From Candidatus Fermentibacterota bacterium (GTDB lineage: Bacteria > JAFGKV01), in NCBI GenBank assembly GCA_030620115.1, contig JAUXFG010000133.1, forward strand, positions 1 through 10,701: a stretch of DNA of 10,701 nt, written 5' to 3'. Positions 1-6,615 of this stretch are shown in pieces (positions within the stretch are counted from its first letter, which is position 1; every line of letters starts with the position of its first letter). Below the pieces are notes generated by a model. That model was given only the letters and a program-made list of their open reading frames with translations. It made no database searches and had not been told where the DNA came from. A program made the position numbers and the translations under genes.

Positions 1-708
1 ATCAGGTCATTCATCAGCCCCTTTGTCACAACCGATCCACATGCCGAGAAGAGCCCCTCGTCCAGCTATGTGGTACGAAGCATCTACTATGACACTCCGG
101 GCTTTGATTTCTACTATCACAAGCTCGAAGGGTTGAAGGTCCGGAAAAAGCTCCGCGTGCGTGGTTACAACCACACACAGCCGGGCGCTCGAGTCTTCCT
201 CGAGATCAAACACAAGATGGGCAGAAGAGTCTTCAAGGAGCGTGCGCTTCTACCACTGGAGTACAGCAAGACACGTCTCAACGAAACCTTTGCCGGGTGG
301 GAAACACCGATTGGATCAAATCGAGATGGCGAGATGGCAGAGAACCGTTTCCTCTGGCTCAAGCATCGGCTCGGCCTCATGCCCGTGATTCTCGTCGTCT
401 ATGACAGGATTGCCTTTGTGGGGCGATTCGACCCGACTATTCGTCTGACTATGGACATGCGAGTCAGGAGCATGCTATTTCCCACAATGGAACGATTGTA
501 TGATGATCAAGGGCTCAGGCTCTGCACCGAGGAAAGAATCATCCTCGAGCTGAAGTTCAACGGAACCATGCCTTCGTGGATGGTTTCGCTGGTCAGATCC
601 GAGGGTCTGGCGCCCACATCGATTTCCAAGTATGGGCTTTGTCTCGAGAGCTGGATGGATCAAACATCGCAGCCTGAGCAGCTTCACTCCATGCCGCTGG
701 CGGTTTAG
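1..708 (+). CDS. VTC-domain protein (polyphosphate-polymerase-like), 5' truncated by window edge
   Basis: The reading frame is open from base 1 to a TAG at 706-708, giving 235 residues, so the true start lies left of the window; the GTG at 70 is internal. The protein matches the VTC domain of the triphosphate-tunnel metalloenzyme superfamily. Visible are SIYYDTP (residues 27-33), a basic strand with alternating Arg/Lys (VRKKLRVRGY, 47-56), FLEIKHK (66-72), an Arg-rich stretch around 137-150, and the late acidic/basic strand ILELKFNG near residue 180. In yeast Vtc4 this fold makes polyphosphate from ATP, and the alternating charged residues line the tunnel. Whether this bacterial homologue polymerises phosphate is not shown. 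No signal peptide can be judged because the N-terminus is missing. The next gene follows two bases after the stop, so the two are almost certainly co-transcribed. Confidence 0.85.
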   Translation: MRSFISPFVTTDPHAEKSPSSSYVVRSIYYDTPGFDFYYHKLEGLKVRKKLRVRGYNHTQPGARVFLEIKHKMGRRVFKERALLPLEYSKTRLNETFAGWETPIGSNRDGEMAENRFLWLKHRLGLMPVILVVYDRIAFVGRFDPTIRLTMDMRVRSMLFPTMERLYDDQGLRLCTEERIILELKFNGTMPSWMVSLVRSEGLAPTSISKYGLCLESWMDQTSQPEQLHSMPLAV

Positions 709-710
709 TC

Positions 711-1388
711 ATGTTCGACAGCCTTCTTGTAGAAGCGAGTACGCTGACAATCCGTGACGTCCTGACAAGGATTCTGTTGGCCTTCGTTTTGGGGCTCGCC
801 ACGGCCCTGCTCTACCGGAAGACGCACAACTCACCCAGTTGTTCGAGAAGCTTCATGAATACGCTTGCCATGCTCTCCATGGTTACCTGCATGGTGCTGA
901 TCGTCATCGGCAATAATGTCGCCCGCGCATTCACCCTCGTGGGCGCTCTTTCCATCATACGCTTCCGCACCGCGGTCAAGGATACCAGAGACACCGCCTT
1001 CGTCTTCCTGGCCCTGGCCGCAGGTATGGCAGCAGGCACGACGAGGCCTTCGCTTGTCATCGCCATCTACTGCGGAGTCGGTGTTTTGGTCTATCTGCTC
1101 CATGGAATCCCCCTTGGCCGCTCATCCAACGGCACGGTAGGCCTGAGGTTCTCGGTCCAGCCCGATGAGATTCCGGAAGACGTCTATTTGAGCGTGATCA
1201 AGAGCCATGCGAGAACAATTTCTTTGGTAGGGCTACAGAGTCAGAAACTTGGCCAATTGATGGAGCTTTCCTATCAGTTGGAGATGAGGAGGACCTCCTC
1301 TGCCCAGAATCTTGTGAGCCGGCTCTCCGCCCTCCCGGGCGTCATGAAGGTCGCCATCCTCAGCCTCGATCAGCAGGAAGAACCTTAA
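711..1388 (+). CDS. DUF4956 family membrane protein
   Basis: This 225-residue inner-membrane protein has about four hydrophobic segments, near residues 16-35, 50-68, 94-110 and 114-132. They are followed by a soluble C-terminal domain (about 142-222) with alternating strands and helices. The signature GALSIIRFRTAVKDTRDTAF (78-97) is characteristic of DUF4956. The ATG at 711 begins two bases after the upstream VTC-domain stop; a weak GGCGG about nine bases before it and the close spacing suggest translational coupling. DUF4956 genes often sit beside VTC-domain genes, which suggests a shared membrane-associated process, perhaps polyphosphate or cell-envelope related. The biochemical role is unknown. 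The gene ends convergently with the helicase gene on the other strand. Confidence 0.85.
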   Translation: MFDSLLVEASTLTIRDVLTRILLAFVLGLATALLYRKTHNSPSCSRSFMNTLAMLSMVTCMVLIVIGNNVARAFTLVGALSIIRFRTAVKDTRDTAFVFLALAAGMAAGTTRPSLVIAIYCGVGVLVYLLHGIPLGRSSNGTVGLRFSVQPDEIPEDVYLSVIKSHARTISLVGLQSQKLGQLMELSYQLEMRRTSSAQNLVSRLSALPGVMKVAILSLDQQEEP

Positions 1389-1389
1389 C

Positions 1390-1425
1390 CCGAGACTTCG
1401 TCCCGAACTTCGTCTCGAACTTCTT
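1390..1425. repeat. Three tandem copies of a 12-bp unit
   Basis: Just after the DUF4956 stop, three imperfect 12-bp units lie head to tail: ccgagacttcgt, cccgaacttcgt and ctcgaacttctt. They fall in the convergent gap between the two genes. No function is evident; slippage-generated repetition is the simplest reading. Confidence 0.6.
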
Positions 1426-1456
1426 CGCGTTGCCCCGAATTCTCTGCTTGAATGAT

Positions 1457-1472
1457 CTCGCCGGCTGGCGAG
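1457..1472. terminator. Small GC-rich hairpin in convergent gap (weak terminator candidate)
   Basis: The sequence ctcgcc-ggct-ggcgag forms a perfect 6-bp stem with a 4-base loop, between the ends of the DUF4956 gene and the SNF2-like gene. Such a hairpin could serve either strand, but neither side carries a T tract, so a classical Rho-independent terminator is not well supported. Confidence 0.3.
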
Positions 1473-1508
1473 CGGCGGCATATCGCGTAAACTCCTGACA
1501 ATCCGGAT

Positions 1509-4379
1509 CTATAACCGCTCTCTTGTGATCAGCTCGCGACCCAAGTCGATCAACTCCTTCACCGTGAGAATGAAGTCTTCGGTGGTTTCCGGGCTTGGGG
1601 GCGGGGACTCTTCTTCGTCATCCGTGGGTGGGGCACTCAGCGCGCGCACACGATCAACACGAGCTGAAAGGTCCGCAGGCAATCGCCCTTTGGCGACGAG
1701 TTCCGCTTCCACGAGCCGGGCCGATGGCAGCTGTTCAGTCGGCGTTCCCTCCTTTACCAACGAAATGTGCGCGGTCAAGGCCCATCCCAGCGCTTGACGC
1801 ACCGGCCTCATCACTTCCTCCGGAAAGCCGCCCTCGAGCACAACCGACGCGAGTTTGAGACGCTTGTCGGAAGTCTCAAGCGCCGTTGTCGCCTGTCTCG
1901 TTCGTTTCTCCCCTGCCTTTCGGAGCTTGTCCTGGTCTGGAGAGGGTATGGCCGGGGCACGGTAGCACATCGCTGACGAATCGGCCTCTTCCATCATTCC
2001 GCCCGTGAGAGCCATGAGCGTCCGGTAGCCCTCTTGCTCCATGAGCAGAAGGCCTGGGGGAGGAGATGCACCGTAGTGTTCCCCGAGCAACTGTTCCACC
2101 TTGGAGCGCAATGCTGCCGGCTCGCTGTCAACAACCACCAGGATATTGCCATTGCTTGACGCACCCGGCAGCTGCGGAGCCTCTCGCACGAGAAGAATGC
2201 GACCAGGATAACGTTCCAGCAACAGATCAGTGAATCCTTTGAGCGTTGGCTTCGGTGTGACTTCCGGTTCTGTCTTCTGAACCTCCGAGGGTACGAGCGT
2301 GAGCCGGGCCTTTGTCGGTTCTTCGGTTCCCAGCAAGACTTCAAGCCGTTGCAGAACCCCTTGTCCTGCTTCCTCAAAGGAGAGGTCGGTCACGGTGCTG
2401 TCCTCGGTGAGGGCGGCGTCGAACACGGCTCGCTTGGCAGCAAGAGTATCGAGCATGCGCTCCTCGATGGTGCCCTTGGCGATGAGATTCACCACATTGA
2501 CAGGACGACGCTGTCCGTGTCGGTGTGCCCGTGCGATCCGCTGCTCAAGCACCGCAGGGTTCCATGGCAAATCCAGGTTGATCACCATGCTGGCGGCCTG
2601 GAGGTTCAATCCAACCCCTCCCGCATCGGTGGAAAGGAACACCTTACACTGTGGGTCTTCAAAAAACCGTTCAATGAGCGCCCCTCGCTTGGCGGAAGGC
2701 ACGTCACCAGTGAGTTTCACCCAACCTAACTTGAGCTTTTTCAGTATCGGTTCGGTGAGCGAGAGCATATGAGTCCACTGGCTGAAGATGAGGGCCTTGT
2801 GACCGTTGCTTGCGATTTCTTCATGGAGAATCTCGCGTAGTTCACGCAATTTCGGGGCGGTTTTCTCACAGTCTTGGGGCTTGACCTCGGGATCATGAAG
2901 CGCCAAGGCGTTGCAGATCAGACGCATCTTGATGAGAGCGCCGAGAAGGACTTGGTGCTCCTCCGGGCGAAGAGGGCGACGCTGGGCAATCGCCATGATC
3001 CTCGCAACGATCTGCTGATATTCGAGGTAGGGGTCCCACTGGGGTTCGGTCATCTCCACGAAGTAATTGTTGTCGATGCGCTCGGGAAGGTCGAGCAGAA
3101 CGTCGTCGCGCAGGCGACGTTTCACATAGGGGGCAATGCGGCGACGCAGCTCATCCAAGTTCTTGTGGCCCAACACCTTGTATGAGCCAGTGGGGCGTCG
3201 TTGGACATCGTAGTAACGAAGATTGAATCGCCACAATGGACCCAAAATAGTGGGGTCAATGAACTGAAACACTGAATAAAGCTCGTCGAGCCGGTTTTCC
3301 AAAGGAGTGCCTGTGAGCACGAATGCATATGTGCTGCGCAGCCGCTTGACATTATCGGCAGTCTTGGTTCGCCAGTTCTTTATCCGTTGCGCTTCGTCAA
3401 GAATAACCAGGTCGAACTCCCTTGCCGCGAATTCCTTGTGGTCAAACCGGACGAGCTCATAGTTCACGATGTTGAAGAATTTCAGGTCCCGATAGAGATC
3501 CCGACGCACTATCGGGTTACCTTCGATGACTTGAACGGAGAGCGATGTGAAGCGGCGGATTTCGCGAGCCCATTGGTGCTTGAGCGATGCGGGGCAGACC
3601 ACCAGTACGTGCCGGATGTCACGCAGCTGTTTGAGAAGTGTCGCCGCTGCGATGGCTTGAATGGTCTTGCCCAGGCCCATGTCGTCGGCCAAGAGGACAC
3701 GATGACCGAAGGTGAGATGGAGTACTCCCTCATCCTGATAGCCATAGAGCGGCGTTGAGAGCACATTGAGCGATCGATTCCCCTTCTCCTTCTGATCAAG
3801 GAACCAGCGTTTCTGCTCCTCGACCGCTCCAATGTCCTGCTGGTTCTTCAGGTAGTCGTAAACTGCCTGATCGATATAGATCGCCTCACAATTACCATCG
3901 GTCATATGATCCAGTTCAGCAAGCAGCGACGGCAAGCTTTGAGTGATCGTACCCTGCAAGACACCTTCTGCATCGAAATGACGCGTCAGCAACTCATGCA
4001 GTTTCCCATCACTTGGAAGCGGCAGCGTGGCTCGGATCGTCGTTCGCTCACCATGATGCACATAGAGCTGGGTGATGGCGGGCGCGTCGGCAATGAGCTT
4101 CTCCCATCGATCGGAAAATTCTCGCTCCAGGTGTGCAAGCACACCCTCGATGTGCTTGCAGGTACCAATGGTGTTGGTACGGTAGTCGGGACAGGTACAC
4201 GTGTTGAGCCTCTGGGTGAGCGATCGAATCTGAACAACGTATTTCCGTTCAGACTTGGAGGTCACCTCGAATGTGCTGTATACCGGGCTTCTGCCCTTGT
4301 TGACGATTTCGACGAGTTCTTCCAGTCCGCGCTTGCGGCGACGCTGAATCTGCTCCTGAAGCATTTCCTCGCTTATCAT
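1509..4379 (-). CDS. SWIM zinc-finger SNF2-family helicase-like ATPase with C-terminal extension
   Basis: This 956-residue protein starts at an ATG (4379) preceded by AGGAG at six bases. A SWIM zinc finger lies near the N-terminus (C61, C63, C74, H76; CxCx10CxH), a putative nucleic-acid or protein binding element. The SNF2 motor follows. Walker A is DDMGLGKT (232-239), motif II is DEAQ (328-331), motif III is LTGTPLENR (355-363), motif V is STDAGGVGLNLQ (583-594), and motif VI is QRIARAHRHGQ (613-623). All catalytic signatures are intact, so an active dsDNA-translocating ATPase is expected. It resembles the HepA/RapA-type COG0553 group with a SWIM domain, but it is not clearly RapA itself. 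Residues about 710-956 are an extra module: an alpha/beta segment (715-790), helices (815-910) and an acidic Pro/Glu-rich linker (917-932). It appears monocistronic. Its role could be transcription recycling, repair or defence; the window does not decide. Confidence 0.92.
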   Translation of the reverse strand: MISEEMLQEQIQRRRKRGLEELVEIVNKGRSPVYSTFEVTSKSERKYVVQIRSLTQRLNTCTCPDYRTNTIGTCKHIEGVLAHLEREFSDRWEKLIADAPAITQLYVHHGERTTIRATLPLPSDGKLHELLTRHFDAEGVLQGTITQSLPSLLAELDHMTDGNCEAIYIDQAVYDYLKNQQDIGAVEEQKRWFLDQKEKGNRSLNVLSTPLYGYQDEGVLHLTFGHRVLLADDMGLGKTIQAIAAATLLKQLRDIRHVLVVCPASLKHQWAREIRRFTSLSVQVIEGNPIVRRDLYRDLKFFNIVNYELVRFDHKEFAAREFDLVILDEAQRIKNWRTKTADNVKRLRSTYAFVLTGTPLENRLDELYSVFQFIDPTILGPLWRFNLRYYDVQRRPTGSYKVLGHKNLDELRRRIAPYVKRRLRDDVLLDLPERIDNNYFVEMTEPQWDPYLEYQQIVARIMAIAQRRPLRPEEHQVLLGALIKMRLICNALALHDPEVKPQDCEKTAPKLRELREILHEEIASNGHKALIFSQWTHMLSLTEPILKKLKLGWVKLTGDVPSAKRGALIERFFEDPQCKVFLSTDAGGVGLNLQAASMVINLDLPWNPAVLEQRIARAHRHGQRRPVNVVNLIAKGTIEERMLDTLAAKRAVFDAALTEDSTVTDLSFEEAGQGVLQRLEVLLGTEEPTKARLTLVPSEVQKTEPEVTPKPTLKGFTDLLLERYPGRILLVREAPQLPGASSNGNILVVVDSEPAALRSKVEQLLGEHYGASPPPGLLLMEQEGYRTLMALTGGMMEEADSSAMCYRAPAIPSPDQDKLRKAGEKRTRQATTALETSDKRLKLASVVLEGGFPEEVMRPVRQALGWALTAHISLVKEGTPTEQLPSARLVEAELVAKGRLPADLSARVDRVRALSAPPTDDEEESPPPSPETTEDFILTVKELIDLGRELITRERL

Positions 4380-4385
4380 GATGGG

Positions 4386-4390
4386 CTCCT
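4386..4390 (-). promoter_or_regulatory. Shine-Dalgarno of SNF2-like gene
   Basis: On the minus strand AGGAG sits six bases before the ATG at 4379, which supports this start. Confidence 0.7.
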
Positions 4391-4572
4391 GGAAGGATGT
4401 GCAATTCCCCTGGTTGCTGCATGGATGCGCAGAAGAAGATCGTCCCCTGTGAGAGACGCAAGGCTCAAGGCTCGGTCAATAGAGACTCCCTGATTCCCTC
4501 GCCTGGATTTCCTTCGGATTCGGCCGACAGACGTGAGGGCACGGCACGCCGGAATGGGGGTCAGGCGATGCA

Positions 4573-4811
4573 CTAGCCCGGACTCCTCACCGGCTTTCGA
4601 AGCGAAGCCGCCGAGATGGCTCTGAATGCGAGGCTTGCGACTGAGGACACCGCAGGCGTATCCTCTGAGAGGAGCCTGTGCTGAGCGACAGCGAAGTATC
4701 TGGAGGCTGCCTGTCACGGCGTAGGCCTCGCGAAGACGGAATGGAGCGTAACGACGCAGGCAGTGCCATATCGGCGGCTGCAGCCGAAAATTGGTGAGAA
4801 GTTCGGGCTCA
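4573..4811. repeat. Hairpin-rich intergenic element bounded by imperfect inverted repeats
   Basis: The ends 4573-4591 and 4793-4811 are inverted copies of each other, matching at 15 of 19 positions (core agcccg and ctcacc). Between them are several self-complementary stretches. CGGCTT/AAGCCG pairs at 4591-4610. TCCTCT/AGAGGA lies at 4661-4673. CTGCCTG (4707-4713) pairs with CAGGCAG (4757-4763). A perfect 12-bp palindrome CGGCTGCAGCCG lies at 4775-4786. No credible protein is encoded. The arrangement suggests a non-autonomous dispersed repeat (MITE- or REP-like). It occupies the gap between the uncharacterised gene and the SNF2-like gene, its right end only seven bases from the former's stop codon. 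The remainder of the gap (4380-4572) shows nothing I recognise apart from the helicase ribosome binding site. Confidence 0.55.
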
Positions 4812-4813
4812 CC
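4787..4813 (-). terminator. Possible Rho-independent terminator of the pheS-pheT operon
   Basis: On the minus strand, a few bases after the stop of the uncharacterised gene, GGTGAG and CTCACC form a 6-bp stem around a 9-base loop (4793-4813). A short AATTTT follows (4787-4792). The stem is modest and the T run short, and this hairpin is also the right arm of the intergenic repeat. It would be a natural end for the three-gene transcript, but the call is tentative. Confidence 0.35.
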
Positions 4814-4817
4814 GCGC

Positions 4818-6599
4818 CTATTGCAGCAACCGTTCGAGATCGGCGCGCAACGATTCGAGGCGGGCGAGGAACTCGTCGCGTTGCCCGGAGACCAGCTGTG
4901 CCGCCAAGTCACGGTATTGCCGGATTCCCCGTAGCAGATTTTCCTTGCTCTCCGGTGAGAAGTGGCTGGTGGCAACGGCCAGGCCCTGCATGCGGCGCTG
5001 CACCTCGCTTTTGAGTCGATCGATGTGCAACGAGAGCTCACTGAGGAACATATGCGGGCGGCCCGTAGTCAGTGGCAGGCTGGCACGCCCGTAGATGTGA
5101 TCAATCATCTCATTCAAGCGGGCGATCCGGGAGAAGTACACGATGTTGGGGCCGCAGCAGACCGCGGTTGGCGCGGAAGGATCGATCCTGTTGGGGACCG
5201 TGACGCTGCCGGCCAAGTCATTGCAGATGCACGCCTTGGCCACGACCTGGTCATGCAGGTCCCGGCGCTCGACGTCGCGAAGATCAGCCTCCGCGAGCGC
5301 CTTGAGCTTGCGGCGCTGATATGCCGAGCTGGCGGTACAGAGGGGAGCCTCGGTGAATTCGGTATTGGAGAGCAGGAAACCCTTGAGGCAAGCACTGCCC
5401 GGCTTGCCGTGGGCGATGCGACTGACGCGCTGCTCTTCGCTCGTGGAGGTACGCAGGCTCCAAAATGGCACGCCCAACGGCGACGCCTCGCTTAGCTCAA
5501 CGTCGTCCTCCCCAGCCTCACACAACTTCTGCACGTGGAATTCGTCGAGGTTGACCACTTCCGGAACCAACAGAAAGGGGCTGGCCCAGCCCGTGCCATC
5601 GACCTCGTAGTGCTCATGGAGAAGATTGTCCTCATCCGCGGTGCCGATGCCGCCCTGCACCGTGACCCGGATCGGGAGCGGCTCGCCAAGAGCGGTGCGC
5701 CCAAACCGGGCAAGGGCTTTTTGCCAGATGGCCTGCAACTGCTTGGCCAGCTTCGCCTTCTCGCGCTGGAAATCCTCGAGGACCGGCCCAAGCAGCGTGC
5801 CCTTGCCACCGAAGGCGTGCCCGCCGCAGTTTAGGCCCGACTCGATACGGTATTCGGAAACCCAGAGACCCTTGCGCGCCAAGAACTTGCCCTGGACCAG
5901 AGCCGAGCGGAAATCGTTGACTTTCAGGATGATCCTCTTCTTGATCTCGCCCAGCTCGTCGGGGAAGAAGTCGTTGAACTCGGCCAGATAGCCGTACAGG
6001 CGCTGGTTGATGCCCGCCGACAGGATGATCGACGAGCGGAGCCGGCTGTGAGCATAGCCGCGCAGAGCGCTCAAGGCATCGGAAAAGACCGGCGGCAGGA
6101 GCTCGCCCTTGCGCATCCGGGGGCGGTCGACTTTAGTCATGATGTTCACATCGATGGCGCCGGGCACGGCCCGCCGGCGCAGCTCGTCCTGCAGCTCGGA
6201 CTTCTCCTGCGGATCGGGTGTCGCCAGCATCTTGTGGTAGAGCGCCTTGAGCGGCGATTCGGGCAGCATCTCGAAATAGCGGGTAATCTCGCTGCCCTTC
6301 TCGAAGAGGGAGCTGCGCAGTTTCTCCATCTGCCTGGTCACGAGGTCATCCAGCAGGTTCAGATAAGAGGTGATGCGGTCGGCGCGAGAATCCTCGGCCT
6401 CGGGCATGATCTCGGCAAATGGTCGGCCCGTGACGCCACTGAGCCAACAGCGCATCTGTTCGATGAGCATGTCGTCTACCAGGGAAACCACGGATGAGAT
6501 CCCGTAACGCGCCACCTTCAGCGGTGTATCTATGGTGAAACCGGTGCCCATGACCGGAATGTGGAACCGGTGCACGGAGTGGGTCAATGGATGACTCAC
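4818..6599 (-). CDS. Conserved uncharacterised Cys-rich protein, third gene of the pheST operon
   Basis: I chose the GTG at 6599 (593 residues) because AGGAGG lies 10 bases upstream; the frame stays open to 6695, but that extension overlaps pheT. The first conserved-looking block is FHIPVMGTGFTIDTPLKVAR (12-31). Other notable blocks are ITRYFEMLPESPLK (105-118), GLNCGGHAF (255-263), VQGGIGT (314-320), SNTEFTEAPLCTAS (411-424), CICNDLAG (457-464) and AVCCGPN (479-485). The tail (about 515-593) is helical and charged, probably coiled coil. No signal peptide or membrane segment is seen, so it is likely cytoplasmic. I recognise the family as one of conserved bacterial proteins without assigned function. 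The GGIGT loop followed by a hydrophobic strand recalls the phosphate-binding region of FMN-dependent TIM barrels such as nitronate monooxygenase. The clustered cysteines (C258, C421, C457, C459, C481, C482) could bind a metal or Fe-S cluster. Both ideas are inference. Confidence 0.85.
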   Translation of the reverse strand: MSHPLTHSVHRFHIPVMGTGFTIDTPLKVARYGISSVVSLVDDMLIEQMRCWLSGVTGRPFAEIMPEAEDSRADRITSYLNLLDDLVTRQMEKLRSSLFEKGSEITRYFEMLPESPLKALYHKMLATPDPQEKSELQDELRRRAVPGAIDVNIMTKVDRPRMRKGELLPPVFSDALSALRGYAHSRLRSSIILSAGINQRLYGYLAEFNDFFPDELGEIKKRIILKVNDFRSALVQGKFLARKGLWVSEYRIESGLNCGGHAFGGKGTLLGPVLEDFQREKAKLAKQLQAIWQKALARFGRTALGEPLPIRVTVQGGIGTADEDNLLHEHYEVDGTGWASPFLLVPEVVNLDEFHVQKLCEAGEDDVELSEASPLGVPFWSLRTSTSEEQRVSRIAHGKPGSACLKGFLLSNTEFTEAPLCTASSAYQRRKLKALAEADLRDVERRDLHDQVVAKACICNDLAGSVTVPNRIDPSAPTAVCCGPNIVYFSRIARLNEMIDHIYGRASLPLTTGRPHMFLSELSLHIDRLKSEVQRRMQGLAVATSHFSPESKENLLRGIRQYRDLAAQLVSGQRDEFLARLESLRADLERLLQ

Positions 6600-6609
6600 G
6601 TCGATTAGT

Positions 6610-6615
6610 CCTCCT
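6610..6615 (-). promoter_or_regulatory. Shine-Dalgarno of the uncharacterised gene, overlapping the pheT stop
   Basis: AGGAGG on the minus strand overlaps the pheT TAG (6614-6616) and lies 10 bases before the GTG at 6599. It decides the start of the downstream gene and suggests that ribosomes finishing pheT can re-initiate there. Confidence 0.75.

Noticed and set aside
4480-4530. TTGACC on the minus strand as a promoter for the SNF2-like gene
   Set aside because: The sequence about 17 bases downstream (TCTCTC) is a poor -10 box, so no promoter can be claimed.
4376-5041. Long open frame (221 codons) on the minus strand bridging the gap and the end of the uncharacterised gene
   Set aside because: It overlaps the well-supported 593-residue gene in another frame and then runs through the hairpin-rich repeat. 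Its Arg/Ser/Pro-rich composition is typical of an out-of-frame shadow.
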